DNA of 64,000 nucleotides from Polyangiaceae bacterium. Its GTDB lineage: Bacteria > Myxococcota_A > Polyangia > Polyangiales > Polyangiaceae. The translations under genes and the position numbers were made by a program. Below, piece after piece: positions 37,438 to 46,059 of the stretch; the first letter of the stretch is position 1, and each line of letters starts with the position of its first letter. Under the pieces are notes generated by a model. That model did no database searches. It had not been told where the DNA came from and worked only from the letters and a program-made list of their open reading frames with translations. The stretch spans positions 620,001 through 684,000 of the forward strand of contig JADJXL010000020.1 in assembly GCA_016715885.1 (NCBI GenBank), in the 5' to 3' direction.

Positions 37438-39470
37438 CGTTCCTCCAAGGGATATTCGGCCGTGAGGCCTACGTAGATGGTTCGACCCTGGACCGGACGT
37501 TGATCGCCCAATCGATCAGGATCTTTTTGCACGCCGAGCGCATTGAGCACGCCCGCATACGCCTGCGCGCCCGACCATAATGGCCTCGCCAAACGCGCAT
37601 CGAGCGTCTGAAAGCCCGGCGTTCGCAATCCTTCATCGAGGAATGCGTCGGTGACCATTCGGTATCTCATCACGAGCTCCAAGCGCCACGGTAAATCGCC
37701 CCGGATTGCCGTATACACCGTGTGCGGCGGACGCCCCTCGAGCGGCCTTTCATTCTCGTCGTCGCGCGTCCAGAGATACGCATATCCAGCTTCGGCACGC
37801 AATCGCTTCGAAAGCGTACACGCAGCATCGATTTGCACGCCAAACGTGCGCGCTCGACCGATGTTTCGATACGTATAATCATCAATGCCGCCCTGACTCG
37901 TCGTCGGCCGAATGTCGATATCAATCATGTTGTCAATCCAGTTAGAAAAAACGCCGCCGCGTACAAGCAGGTTTTTCGTCATGCGCAGGCTCACGTCGCC
38001 GCTCGTCCCCCAAGATGTTTCTGGCCCAAGGTCCGGATTGCCGAGCACCCGATAACCAAGCGCACCGTGATCGAATGCAAACCCGATTTCCTTGGCCGCA
38101 GGCGCTCGAAACCCTCGACCAAGCGAAGCACGCACCGTGACCACGCTCGACGGTTGATACGAAAGAGCGAGCCGCGGGACCGCGACCGCACCATAACGCA
38201 AGTGCATTTCACCTCGACCACCGACGAGCACGGTCAATGTATCGATGGGCTTCCAACCGAGCTGCGCATATGCGGCAATGCTGCCAAGCGTCGCGGGCGT
38301 CAATTCATCCGCAGTATTCGTACGAATTTGTCCGCTCGCAAATTCGGATTTCGTAAGCTGCTGCGATAGTTTTTCCACTTCGGCCCGCGTACCGACCACC
38401 CACGTCCTTCGAGGTCCATCGGCAAACGTCGCCGTCGCCTCGAAGCTTGACAAACTGGCATTTCGCGCACGCAATTCATCGAGCGGCGATTCATAGCGAT
38501 CCTTTTCCGTCGTATCGAACGCCCATTGTTGTCCCAGCGCCAATCGCAAGGTCGAACCTTTGCCGATATCGATGAGCTCCACGACGTGCACGGCAAATCG
38601 ATCCGTTCGTTGCGGCAAATCGATACGAAATGCCCCAAGGCCAGGCACAATCTGCGTTTGTCGGCGCTCGGAAGCATCGTGAATCCATCGCACGCGCGCC
38701 TGTACGCGCGTACGCGGCCCAATACGCGCGCCCAGCCGAAACCCAATCAATCCTTGAAGCCGGTCGGGCATTGCCAAATCCGGCTGGTCCTCGCGCAGCG
38801 CAACACCGTCGGTGCGCACGAAGTTTCCATCGAGCGTCGCCCAAACGCGTTCGCCACGCCATGCCGCATTTCCTTGCGATATGAATCCGCGTCGATTGCG
38901 CCCTTCGATGCGCACGCGCCCGCTCACGCCCGGATACAGCGGCTGCCCCGTGACCACATTGACCACGCCGCCAATGGCGCTCGTGCCGTACAACGAGCTC
39001 ATCGGGCCGGCCACGACTTCGACACGCGCCACATCGGAAAGCGGCATGCGCGACAAATCGATCGCCCCGCCCACGTCGCCAATGACGCGCTCGCCATCCT
39101 CGAGCACCAGCACGCGTTGCCGATCGAGGCCCTGGATTTGAATGGCGCTCGGATTGCCGATATCGCCATACGCCGCCGGATTGACCTGCACCCCGAGCTG
39201 CCCCGAGAGCGCCTCGGCCACATTCGTTGCACCGCGCCGTTCAGCCTCCTGACGCGTCACCACATCCACGCGCACCGTCGCGCGCTGGCTCTGCTCCGGC
39301 GTTCGCGTGCCCGTCACGACGACCTCGACGGCCTTGTCGGCCGCGGGCGGGTCGGTCGCAAGCGCGATACCCGGATACGACAGGAGCAACGTCCATGCGA
39401 CGAGCGAAACCACGCACCGGCCTCGTCGAGGAACCAAAGCGGCGCTAGCGTTGGAGGAGCGTTTGTCCAT
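37434..39470 (-). CDS. TonB-dependent outer-membrane receptor
   Basis: 678 aa from the ATG at 39470 (MDKRSSN), with a signal peptide ending near IALATDPP. The TonB box region is AVEVVVTGTRTPEQ, the plug contains TNVAEALSGQLGVQVN, IQIQGLDRQRVLVLEDGERV and VEVVAGPMSSLYGTSAIGGVVNVVTG, and the barrel is about 500 residues with LGRGFRAPAAKEIGFAF and a terminal aromatic strand (IYVGLTAEYPLEER). Motifs fit receptors for heme, siderophores or cobalamin. It lies 77 bp after the carboxylase stop and overlaps HmuY by 4 bp. An inverted repeat GTTTC-N9-GAAAC sits at 39518-39536 in front of it. Confidence 0.9.
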   Translation of the reverse strand: MDKRSSNASAALVPRRGRCVVSLVAWTLLLSYPGIALATDPPAADKAVEVVVTGTRTPEQSQRATVRVDVVTRQEAERRGATNVAEALSGQLGVQVNPAAYGDIGNPSAIQIQGLDRQRVLVLEDGERVIGDVGGAIDLSRMPLSDVARVEVVAGPMSSLYGTSAIGGVVNVVTGQPLYPGVSGRVRIEGRNRRGFISQGNAAWRGERVWATLDGNFVRTDGVALREDQPDLAMPDRLQGLIGFRLGARIGPRTRVQARVRWIHDASERRQTQIVPGLGAFRIDLPQRTDRFAVHVVELIDIGKGSTLRLALGQQWAFDTTEKDRYESPLDELRARNASLSSFEATATFADGPRRTWVVGTRAEVEKLSQQLTKSEFASGQIRTNTADELTPATLGSIAAYAQLGWKPIDTLTVLVGGRGEMHLRYGAVAVPRLALSYQPSSVVTVRASLGRGFRAPAAKEIGFAFDHGALGYRVLGNPDLGPETSWGTSGDVSLRMTKNLLVRGGVFSNWIDNMIDIDIRPTTSQGGIDDYTYRNIGRARTFGVQIDAACTLSKRLRAEAGYAYLWTRDDENERPLEGRPPHTVYTAIRGDLPWRLELVMRYRMVTDAFLDEGLRTPGFQTLDARLARPLWSGAQAYAGVLNALGVQKDPDRLGDQRPVQGRTIYVGLTAEYPLEER

Positions 39471-39547
39471 GTGGCTGTGCCATTTCAAAAATCACTCGAC
39501 CCATAAGCCAAATTCTGGTTTCTCATAATTCGAAACATACAACATCA

Positions 39548-40966
39548 TCAGTGCCTTTTTTGAGACACATAGCCAACGTTGATTTCATCCTTTAGCGGCA
39601 AAATCCACCGCTTCGGCCAAAGCGAATCCTCTTCGGCAGCGAGGTTCACCATGGGATCGACGAGCCTCTGGCTCGGGCGCCCGTTCATCGTGACAAACGC
39701 ATCCGCACGGACCTCGACGTCCCTGCCCTGCCGTTTTTCCTCGGCCGCAATGTGCTTGGCAAACTCGAGGATCATGTCGGGGCTCATCGACATCATCTTC
39801 GTTTGCAGCGGCGAAAGATATTGTGACGGTTCCACAACAAACGCCCGACCGGTGGATTTATCGCGCACGTGATATTCGACAAAGCCCATTTTTTCGACGA
39901 GCATCACGCGCCATGCGAAACGAAACCCTTCTTCGGTCCACGCCGTGTTGCCCGGATACAGGAAACGACGCAAAGGAAGCCCAATTTGCACGACGACGTG
40001 CACGCACAAGAGCGCCACGCCGAGCCGCTGCATGCGTGAGAGGCGCCCGGAATAGGCAGGCTCTTTCGGAGTGATTTCAATATTTTCCGAAATCGCGTTC
40101 CGTTTCCACGACAGCTTTGCAAGGAGTTTCCTCGGCCAGTTCGGCGAGAAAAACACGAGCGCCGAACCCGCCATCACCCAAGGAAAAATGCCGATCGGGA
40201 AAAGCGTTCCGGTGATGACGTGGAAAACGACGACGGTCGCGTACGCATAGGGGCGCGTTCGCGCATGGAGCAGGAAAAACACGATGGAAAGATCAAACGC
40301 TGCCCCGAAGAGACTCGCCGCATGCGCCACCCAGCGCTCGGCGAGCAGCGGCCCGACAATGGGAATGCCTGTATGCGCCGAAAGCCAAATACCGAGCGGT
40401 TCTCCTCGCAAAAGCCAATCCGGTCCAAGCTTTGCCACACCCGCAAAAAAGTACACGATGCCAATTTGGAATCGCAAAAGCCACAGCACCCACGCAGGCG
40501 CCGTATCGCTTCGCAGATGCGGTTTGCGTAATGCATCAATCGATGCTGCGTGGTGAAGCGGCATGAAGATCATCAGCAGCGACAGCAAGCTGACGAGGTA
40601 ATAATGGTTCAGGTAGGTCGCTTTTTCGACGAGCTCCACGTAGGTGAACGTGACGAAAAAGAGTGCCGCTCCTGCCCGGTAGAACAGCCCCAGCATCACG
40701 AGCAAGCTCGCAAGGCCCAAGACCGCGAAATGGATGTACATTCCTACGCCTGGCCAGGGCGATATCCAGGAAAAACCCAGCCAGTGGAAATGGAACGGCG
40801 GAGCAATGTAAATGTCGCGAATCCATCCGTACGCCCAAAAGCGCACGACACTCGCGAACATCAGCGCGCCAAAAAAGATCCGAAACGCGGCCAGCGACGC
40901 GATGTCGACCCGTTCGAAAAGCCTTTGCACGAGGCGCGAACCAGAACTGTTTTCAGTCGCCGTCAT
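39548..40966 (-). CDS. Vitamin K-dependent gamma-carboxylase homologue (HTTM protein)
   Basis: 472 aa integral membrane protein. The N-terminal half has about seven hydrophobic helices with the HTTM/VKGC hallmarks HFHWLGFSWISPWPGVGMYIHF in part, LNHYYLVSLLSLLMIFMPLHH (His121, which aligns by eye with catalytic-region His160 of human GGCX) and YFFAGVAKLGPDWLL. Lys179 in that segment corresponds to the proposed general base Lys218. The C-terminal about 150 residues are soluble and resemble the domain after the membrane part in GGCX. In animals the enzyme carboxylates Glu residues using reduced vitamin K; bacterial homologues occur beside imelysin and di-heme genes and their target is unknown. 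It overlaps the preceding gene by 14 bp. Confidence 0.85.
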   Translation of the reverse strand: MTATENSSGSRLVQRLFERVDIASLAAFRIFFGALMFASVVRFWAYGWIRDIYIAPPFHFHWLGFSWISPWPGVGMYIHFAVLGLASLLVMLGLFYRAGAALFFVTFTYVELVEKATYLNHYYLVSLLSLLMIFMPLHHAASIDALRKPHLRSDTAPAWVLWLLRFQIGIVYFFAGVAKLGPDWLLRGEPLGIWLSAHTGIPIVGPLLAERWVAHAASLFGAAFDLSIVFFLLHARTRPYAYATVVVFHVITGTLFPIGIFPWVMAGSALVFFSPNWPRKLLAKLSWKRNAISENIEITPKEPAYSGRLSRMQRLGVALLCVHVVVQIGLPLRRFLYPGNTAWTEEGFRFAWRVMLVEKMGFVEYHVRDKSTGRAFVVEPSQYLSPLQTKMMSMSPDMILEFAKHIAAEEKRQGRDVEVRADAFVTMNGRPSQRLVDPMVNLAAEEDSLWPKRWILPLKDEINVGYVSQKRH

Positions 40967-42074
40967 TGTCGGTCAAGAGAATGTTGATTCCAAGCACGCT
41001 CGCGACGTCGGTGTTCATTCGAATACGTACCGTCCTCACCGCTGCATGCGTGGCCGTGACGGAATCTGGATGATCCGTGACCGCAAGACGCAGCGGAGGA
41101 GGAATTTCCGATACTTTCGCCAGCGCGTCCGTGAGCGCCTGCTTTACCGCGGCATCGATCGCAGGGCTTTTTGCCGCCACGAGCACCGTCAAACCATTGC
41201 CGCTTTTTTCGCCGTGACGCCCAAGATAAACTTCTTCCACACCCAGCAAATTGTGGCGCAAATCTTCGATGGAATGGTCGCTGAATCGTGACTCCACGAG
41301 CGATGCATCGGGCGTGCCCGTTTTCATGCCGGCCGGCGCAGCCAGCTTGTTTTCGTTCACAACTTGCAAGGCGGCATTCAGCAAATTGACCACACGACTG
41401 ACGCCATGGTAACCTGATACGAACGTCGTGCTGCCCGTTCCAGCTTTGGCAACTTGATCGACGAATCCGCCACCTTCCGGGCTCCACGCAGCTTCCAATG
41501 CAGCCGCGTCGTTCGCAAACGTCTCGGCAACGGCCCGTGCATACGCGCAGCGCCGTTTTGCCACAGCATCGGCGCCACCGAGCGACACGAGGATGGACGC
41601 ATTTCCTCCAATGGGATCGAACATCAAGTATTCGAGCGCCGGCATGCCCTTCGAACTCGTGCCCAGCGACGCAACATGCTCCGCCGTGATCGGTTCCGGC
41701 GCCGCCGTGATCGCCATTTCAATGCTATCCGTGCGAACGGGCCAAAAATCGATCGCGGTGCCTAAACGCAGATCGTCGGCGGGACCAAATCGCACGACTT
41801 CCGCGTGTTTCCACGGCACGCGCGCCGCACGCCACGCGTCTTGAGCGGCTTTCAACGTTGCATCACTTGGAGAATCGCAGAATGCGGCGACCGATGTCTT
41901 GACCTTTTCGGCTTCCGTCGCAAGCTCGCCTTGCAATGGATACATGACGTTATTTGCAAGATCGCGCATGACCCCCTGGTGGAGGGTATCGTCGGCAACG
42001 GGCGTGCTGCAGCCAACAAGCCACGCGCTGGCAAGAAGCATGACCGGCACGGATATCCATTTTTTTCGATTCAT
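40953..42074 (-). CDS. Imelysin-like lipoprotein (second copy)
   Basis: 373 aa with a signal ending AWLVGC. Imelysin features are a QGELATEAEKVKTSVAAFC helix, DAWRAARVPWKHAEVVRFGP, and the segment SSKGMPALEYLMFD. In the last, the GxHxxE motif of canonical imelysin is GMPALE: His is replaced by Pro145 while Glu148 is kept, as seen in a divergent subgroup. A helical C-terminus follows (SIEDLRHNLLGVEEVYLGRHGEKSGNGL). Imelysins are periplasmic or surface proteins linked to iron uptake. The start overlaps the di-heme gene stop by 4 bp. Confidence 0.85.
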   Translation of the reverse strand: MNRKKWISVPVMLLASAWLVGCSTPVADDTLHQGVMRDLANNVMYPLQGELATEAEKVKTSVAAFCDSPSDATLKAAQDAWRAARVPWKHAEVVRFGPADDLRLGTAIDFWPVRTDSIEMAITAAPEPITAEHVASLGTSSKGMPALEYLMFDPIGGNASILVSLGGADAVAKRRCAYARAVAETFANDAAALEAAWSPEGGGFVDQVAKAGTGSTTFVSGYHGVSRVVNLLNAALQVVNENKLAAPAGMKTGTPDASLVESRFSDHSIEDLRHNLLGVEEVYLGRHGEKSGNGLTVLVAAKSPAIDAAVKQALTDALAKVSEIPPPLRLAVTDHPDSVTATHAAVRTVRIRMNTDVASVLGINILLTDNDGD

Positions 42075-43483
42075 AACGACTCCACGAAGCGGACCAAGGA
42101 TTGCCGCTGTTCGAGCGACATGACGCGGAAAGCCTCGCGCGAAGCTTCACCCTCTCCCCCATGCCACATGATCGCCTCCACGATGCCACGCGCACGCCCA
42201 TCGTGCATCAAATTCGTATGTCCATTGACGACTTCGAGCAGCCCGATTCCCCAGAGCGGCGGCGTTCGCCATTCACGCCCATCCGCATCGAAATCCGGCC
42301 GACCGTCAGCAAGTTCGTCACCCATGTCGTGCAGCAGCATGTCCGTGTAGGGTCGAATCGTCTGATTCGATAGCTCCGGATACCCCTCGAACGTCCCCGT
42401 TTTGTGCACTGGCGTATGGCATTTTGCGCAGCCAGCTTCGTTGAAGAGCTTTTTACCGCTCAACACGTCTTGATCTTGCCAATCGCGACGCGCCGGCACG
42501 GCAAGCGTCGTCGAATAAAACGTCACGGCATGCAGAATGTGGTCACTGCATTCGGGATTTCCGCCATCGGGAGCAGCCGCGCAATCGAGCTGCGCAGCCG
42601 TGCATTCTTGTGCTGGAAAAAGTGACGTCGAAATGCCAATGTCGCCCAGAAAGGCTCCCGCGGTTTGCTCGGCAAGGTTCGGCTGATTCGCTTTCCAACC
42701 GAATCGACCCAAGACAACTTTCCCAGCCGCAGAATCCCACACCTTGTTTGCCTTACCCGAAATGCCGTCCTCGTCCGCGTCGTCCGGATCGGCCGCGGCA
42801 AGGATGTCCGCTTCGGGGATTGCTTCGAGCAGCCCGAGGCCAATCATTTGCGGCGCGACCCGCGGTGAACGCATCGTATCCGCTTGCATGTCGCCTCGAT
42901 TGAGCGCGAACGAATACGTCGGACGCCGGAGGCTGTACGGTGCTCCATCGGGAAACGTCGCCGGCTGCTCTTCGTACGAGACAAACGCGTCCCCTTCGGG
43001 CACGACGCCCGGAATCGCGCGCGGCTGCAGTTGACCACCGTACGTTGGTTCGGGTGCTGGACCGCCATGCTCGGTTTGTCCTGGTACGCTCAGCCGCACG
43101 AGCACCGACACGAGCGGCTCGGCTGCGTCTTCCGGGGGACTGCCGCGGCCGTCCAAAAGGTGGCAACCCGAGCACGAACGCGCATTGTAGAGCGGTCCCA
43201 GGCCATCGCGCCCCTCGGTGGAAGCAGGCGCGATGACCCAGTTTTCCTTGAAAAACGAATTGCCCACGAAGAACGTGCTGCGTCGTTCCGAGGTCATGTT
43301 GCGCGCCGAAAGCGAAAACGCATTCGGCGACGTGTCGAACACCGTCGTCTCGCCGCCCGCGAATTCTTCGCCAGGTTCAGCCTCGAGCCCCGCATTTTGC
43401 GCGGGTACTTCCGCGGTGCAACCCACAAGCGCGAGCGCTACGATTCCATTCGCCCATGACCTCGGTCCATGCATGGCCTTCAC
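42071..43483 (-). CDS. Di-heme oxidoreductase, DUF1111/DHOR type
   Basis: 470 aa with a lipoprotein-like signal (IVALALVGC). Two c-type heme sites are present: CSGCH (residues 104-108) and CAKCH (352-356). Family segments include FFVGNSFFKENWV, GPLYNARSCSGCHLLDGRGSPP, FALNRGDMQADTMRSPRVAPQMIGLGLLEAIPE in parts, DEDGISGKANKVWD, GRFGWKANQPNL and HDMGDELADG with RTPPLWGIGL near the end. DHOR proteins resemble MauG/CcpA peroxidases and accompany imelysins in many Gram-negative genomes; a role in oxidising or processing iron is proposed but not proven. The gene overlaps its neighbours by 4 bp on each side. Confidence 0.9.
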   Translation of the reverse strand: MKAMHGPRSWANGIVALALVGCTAEVPAQNAGLEAEPGEEFAGGETTVFDTSPNAFSLSARNMTSERRSTFFVGNSFFKENWVIAPASTEGRDGLGPLYNARSCSGCHLLDGRGSPPEDAAEPLVSVLVRLSVPGQTEHGGPAPEPTYGGQLQPRAIPGVVPEGDAFVSYEEQPATFPDGAPYSLRRPTYSFALNRGDMQADTMRSPRVAPQMIGLGLLEAIPEADILAAADPDDADEDGISGKANKVWDSAAGKVVLGRFGWKANQPNLAEQTAGAFLGDIGISTSLFPAQECTAAQLDCAAAPDGGNPECSDHILHAVTFYSTTLAVPARRDWQDQDVLSGKKLFNEAGCAKCHTPVHKTGTFEGYPELSNQTIRPYTDMLLHDMGDELADGRPDFDADGREWRTPPLWGIGLLEVVNGHTNLMHDGRARGIVEAIMWHGGEGEASREAFRVMSLEQRQSLVRFVESL

Positions 43484-44670
43484 TCCTCGATGTTGAGCGA
43501 AATCCCTAGCAGCGTGGCAATTTCCACAATCGTCGTCGTTTGCTTGCGCAGCGCCTTGATCGCCGCGTCGACGCGCATTCGCCCCTCCGAGCTATCATCG
43601 CCCAGAATGGCTTGATCGAACGGCGCGGGTATCGCCTCGATGGCAGCAATGCTTGCCGAAAGCTCCTCCTGCATTCGCTTATCGAGCGCCGCGTCTCGTT
43701 CGCGCACCAGCTCGTCGAGCCCCGGCACATCGAGATCCTTGTATTTGCCCAGGTAAACATTTTGAATGCCGCGCGCATTGTTCAGGATGTCGGCAATCGT
43801 ATTGTCGCTGAAACAAGAATGCTCGTCTTCCTGCTCCTTCGTATCGTAGGCGACCTGCATTCGTTCCCCAGCAAGCTCCGCGCCGCTCAAGCTGCCAATG
43901 CCAAGAAGGATGCGCCTGAGAGCCTCCTCGGGCGCCAATTGCACGAACGATGCCCGATACGCGCCACCGTCCGCCCATTCGTCCGCCACGGGCTTCAGAT
44001 CGGCGATGAGCAGCTTTCCCGTTGCAAGCAGATAATCGCCGCGCCGCTGCTGATTCGACGCCGTACCGCCGGCACCGACGACGTAATCGGTAAACGGCCT
44101 CGCTCCAGGTCCGCTGGCATTCTTGTCTTGACCCCACAGGAGAAATTCGATTGCATGGTATCCGGTCGAAATGTTTTTTTCGCCATCCTTTTCGTTGAGC
44201 GACGTGAGCAATGGCCCGTCGATGGTCGGGTACGTCATTGAATCGTTGATGATTCCCGCAGCAGGATCGGCATCCACGTAATCGACGTACGATTCATCCA
44301 TCGGCCACGCATTGATGCGTCCCTCCGGACCGTCGTCGTCATCGATGGGACCACCGTAAAATCGAAATGCCTCGGATTGACCATACGCATTGCGTGCTTC
44401 GAGCCACGTAGTCCTGGCCGCACCGAGCGTCGTGTCGGACGGATTGGTAACCAGCGCCCCAAGGGTCGTGTCGATCGCGTTGGCTCCCTCGAGCGCGTCG
44501 GTGTATGTGGCAAAAACTACATCCGCATACCCATTGATGACCTTGGGCGCGCTTTCCGCGAGCGGCGGGGGTCCTGAGACCGCATCGGGGCCACAGCCCA
44601 CGAGCAGCCCAGTCGTGGCGAACACGACCAAGGCTCCGGCGAAGCGTGAAGGAAACCTGAAGTCCACCAT
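43480..44670 (-). CDS. Imelysin (peptidase M75-type) lipoprotein, first gene of the operon
   Basis: 396 aa from the ATG at 44670. GAGGAACGG supplies the ribosome site and the signal ends LLVGC; an upstream in-frame ATG at 44739 lacks both. The canonical imelysin GxHxxE motif is present as GYHAIE (Gly170, His172, Glu175) in STGYHAIEFLLWGQD. Other family pieces are TTWLEARNAYGQSEAFRFYGGPID, INAWPMDESYVDY, RRGDYLLATGKLLIADL and FSDNTIADILNNARGIQNVYLG. The related EfeO/IrpA group acts in iron acquisition. The Fur-box-like site at 44694-44712 lies 24 bp upstream, so expression should rise when iron is scarce. Confidence 0.9.
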   Translation of the reverse strand: MVDFRFPSRFAGALVVFATTGLLVGCGPDAVSGPPPLAESAPKVINGYADVVFATYTDALEGANAIDTTLGALVTNPSDTTLGAARTTWLEARNAYGQSEAFRFYGGPIDDDDGPEGRINAWPMDESYVDYVDADPAAGIINDSMTYPTIDGPLLTSLNEKDGEKNISTGYHAIEFLLWGQDKNASGPGARPFTDYVVGAGGTASNQQRRGDYLLATGKLLIADLKPVADEWADGGAYRASFVQLAPEEALRRILLGIGSLSGAELAGERMQVAYDTKEQEDEHSCFSDNTIADILNNARGIQNVYLGKYKDLDVPGLDELVRERDAALDKRMQEELSASIAAIEAIPAPFDQAILGDDSSEGRMRVDAAIKALRKQTTTIVEIATLLGISLNIEE

Positions 44671-44693
44671 GTACCGTTCCTCGTGATGAAGGT

Positions 44694-44712
44694 GAAAGTG
44701 ATTTTCATCTTC
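44694..44712 (-). promoter_or_regulatory. Fur-box-like operator in front of the imelysin operon
   Basis: Read on the minus strand the site is GAAGATGAAAATCACTTTC. It matches 14 of 19 positions of the classical Fur consensus GATAATGATAATCATTATC. It sits 24 bp before the first start codon and directly downstream of a possible promoter, which fits iron repression of the operon. The match was scored by eye; binding is not shown. Confidence 0.55.
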
Positions 44713-44713
44713 T

Positions 44714-44739
44714 ATTCTACAAAGACGAACGGCCGTCAA
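44714..44739 (-). promoter_or_regulatory. Possible promoter of the imelysin operon
   Basis: On the minus strand TTGACG (44739-44734) and TAGAAT (44719-44714) resemble -35 and -10 elements. The spacer is only 14 bp, shorter than ideal, so this may be a weak or differently spaced promoter. It overlaps the upstream edge of the Fur-box-like site. Confidence 0.35.
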
Positions 44740-44796
44740 GGTTTTTTCGAGGGTGGCGCCTCAATTGGGAAGTTGGTTGGATGAACTACGCCCGCA

Positions 44797-45004
44797 AAAG
44801 TGGTTGGTACCTTGAGCAGCGGTTGCCGCGTTACGCCCGCAAAAGTGGTTGGCACCTGGGGAAGGTTGGATGGACTACGTCCACAAAAGTGCTTGGCACC
44901 TTGGGGAAGCGGTTGGGTGGACTACGCCGACAAAGTTGGCGCGCCCGCGCTAGCACCTTGGGGAAGCGGTTGGGTGGACTACGCCGACAAAGTTGGCGCG
45001 CCCG
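44797..45004 (+). repeat. REP-like repeats decaying into a 58-bp tandem duplication
   Basis: Variants of AAAAGTGGTTGGCACCTT occur at 44797, 44841 and 44884, each preceded by a TACGCCCGCAAAAG or TACGTCCACAAAAG segment. From 44897 a block of about 58 bp (CACCTTGGGGAAGCGGTTGGG, then TGGACTACGCCGACAAAG, then TTGGCGCGCCCGCG) is repeated in tandem to 45004. The array fills the space between the operon promoter and the stop of the next minus-strand gene. A frame that stays open through it on the plus strand is an artefact of the repeats. Confidence 0.85.
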
Positions 45005-45006
45005 CG

Positions 45007-46059
45007 TTACTTCTTCGGCTTGATGAACCGCAGCGTCATCCGGTCGCTTTCGCCGATGGCCGCGTACTTCTCGCGATCCTTGTCGCCGAGCTGCAAGGTC
45101 GGCGGCAATGTCCACACCCCTTCCGGATGATCCGTCGTGTCCTTCGGGTTTGCATTCACTTCGGACTTCTTGTCCAGCTTGAAGCCCGCGGCTTCCGCCT
45201 GCGCAATCACGAATGCTTCGGGCAAATAACCCTTCTTCGCGCTCTCGTCCGGATTCGCATCGGCTTTGGCCCGGTGCTGCTCCACCGCGAGAATACCACC
45301 CGGCTTCAAAGCCTTGAACGTTTGAGCCAAAAACCCGGACAAAAGCTTGTCGCGGTGCAGCCCGTGCATCGCGCGCATCACCAGGATCAGGTCCACCTTT
45401 TCTTCGACACCGAATTGGATGTTCTTCGGATCGATCACGATCCGTTCCACCTTGCCAAAGAGCTCGGGTGCCCGTTCGAGGAACCTCACGAGTCGCTGGC
45501 CATAAAACGTCGAACGAGCCTCCGGCGGACCCTTCGGATCCGTCGTCGTGACGATCAATTTACCTTGTGCCGCGAGCGTCGGTGCGAGGATTTCGGTGTA
45601 CCAACCTCCGCCGGGGCCATATTCGAGCACCGTCATTTTGGGTGTGAGCCCGAAGAATTTCAGCGTATCGAGCGGATGGCGATCCTTGTCGCGTTCGCGA
45701 TTGACGGGTGATCGGTGCTCACTTGCAAGCACGGCTTTCAGCGCTGCATCGAGCGACGCGTACTTGCCTTCCGCAAGCTTTTTCGCGGCGGCATGCATGT
45801 CCGCGGTGAATCGAGTATCCTCGGCCTTGGCTTCGGCCTCCCACTTTGCCCTGTCGGCGGCGAGTTTCTGTGCGGCTTCGGCTTTTTTCTTTTCCTCGGC
45901 GGATGGCTCCGGCGCAGGTGCGGGCGCAGCAGCGGTCGATGTCGCGGCGGCGGTGTCCGCCGGCGTCGCCGTGGGTGCTGGTTCTTTCGGTTCAGGTGAA
46001 GATGAACCGCAAGCGACGATCGTCATGGCAAGGCCGGCAATGAGGCTATGTCGTTTCAT
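45007..46059 (-). CDS. Lipoprotein with class I SAM-methyltransferase-like domain
   Basis: 350 aa from the ATG at 46059, giving a signal with lipobox TIVACGSS. A long Ala/Pro and then Lys/Glu-rich helical linker spans about residues 20-100. The catalytic-like domain has TVLEYGPGGGWYTEILAP (SAM-binding motif I), IVIDPKNIQFG, VDLILVMRAMHGLHR, and ALKPGGILAVEQHR (motif post-III). This corresponds to the COG4798-type predicted methyltransferases, which often carry export signals, an unusual location because SAM is cytoplasmic. A non-methyltransferase role outside the cytoplasm is therefore possible. Substrate unknown. Confidence 0.8.
   Translation of the reverse strand: MKRHSLIAGLAMTIVACGSSSPEPKEPAPTATPADTAAATSTAAAPAPAPEPSAEEKKKAEAAQKLAADRAKWEAEAKAEDTRFTADMHAAAKKLAEGKYASLDAALKAVLASEHRSPVNRERDKDRHPLDTLKFFGLTPKMTVLEYGPGGGWYTEILAPTLAAQGKLIVTTTDPKGPPEARSTFYGQRLVRFLERAPELFGKVERIVIDPKNIQFGVEEKVDLILVMRAMHGLHRDKLLSGFLAQTFKALKPGGILAVEQHRAKADANPDESAKKGYLPEAFVIAQAEAAGFKLDKKSEVNANPKDTTDHPEGVWTLPPTLQLGDKDREKYAAIGESDRMTLRFIKPKK

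Noticed and set aside
39518..39536. GTTTC-N9-GAAAC as a second Fur box before the TonB receptor gene
   Set aside because: Only about 8 of 19 positions fit the Fur consensus; kept as an unassigned inverted repeat.
44800..45711. 303-aa plus-strand frame
   Set aside because: It starts in the repeat array and continues antisense to the methyltransferase-like gene, whose domain motifs are clear.
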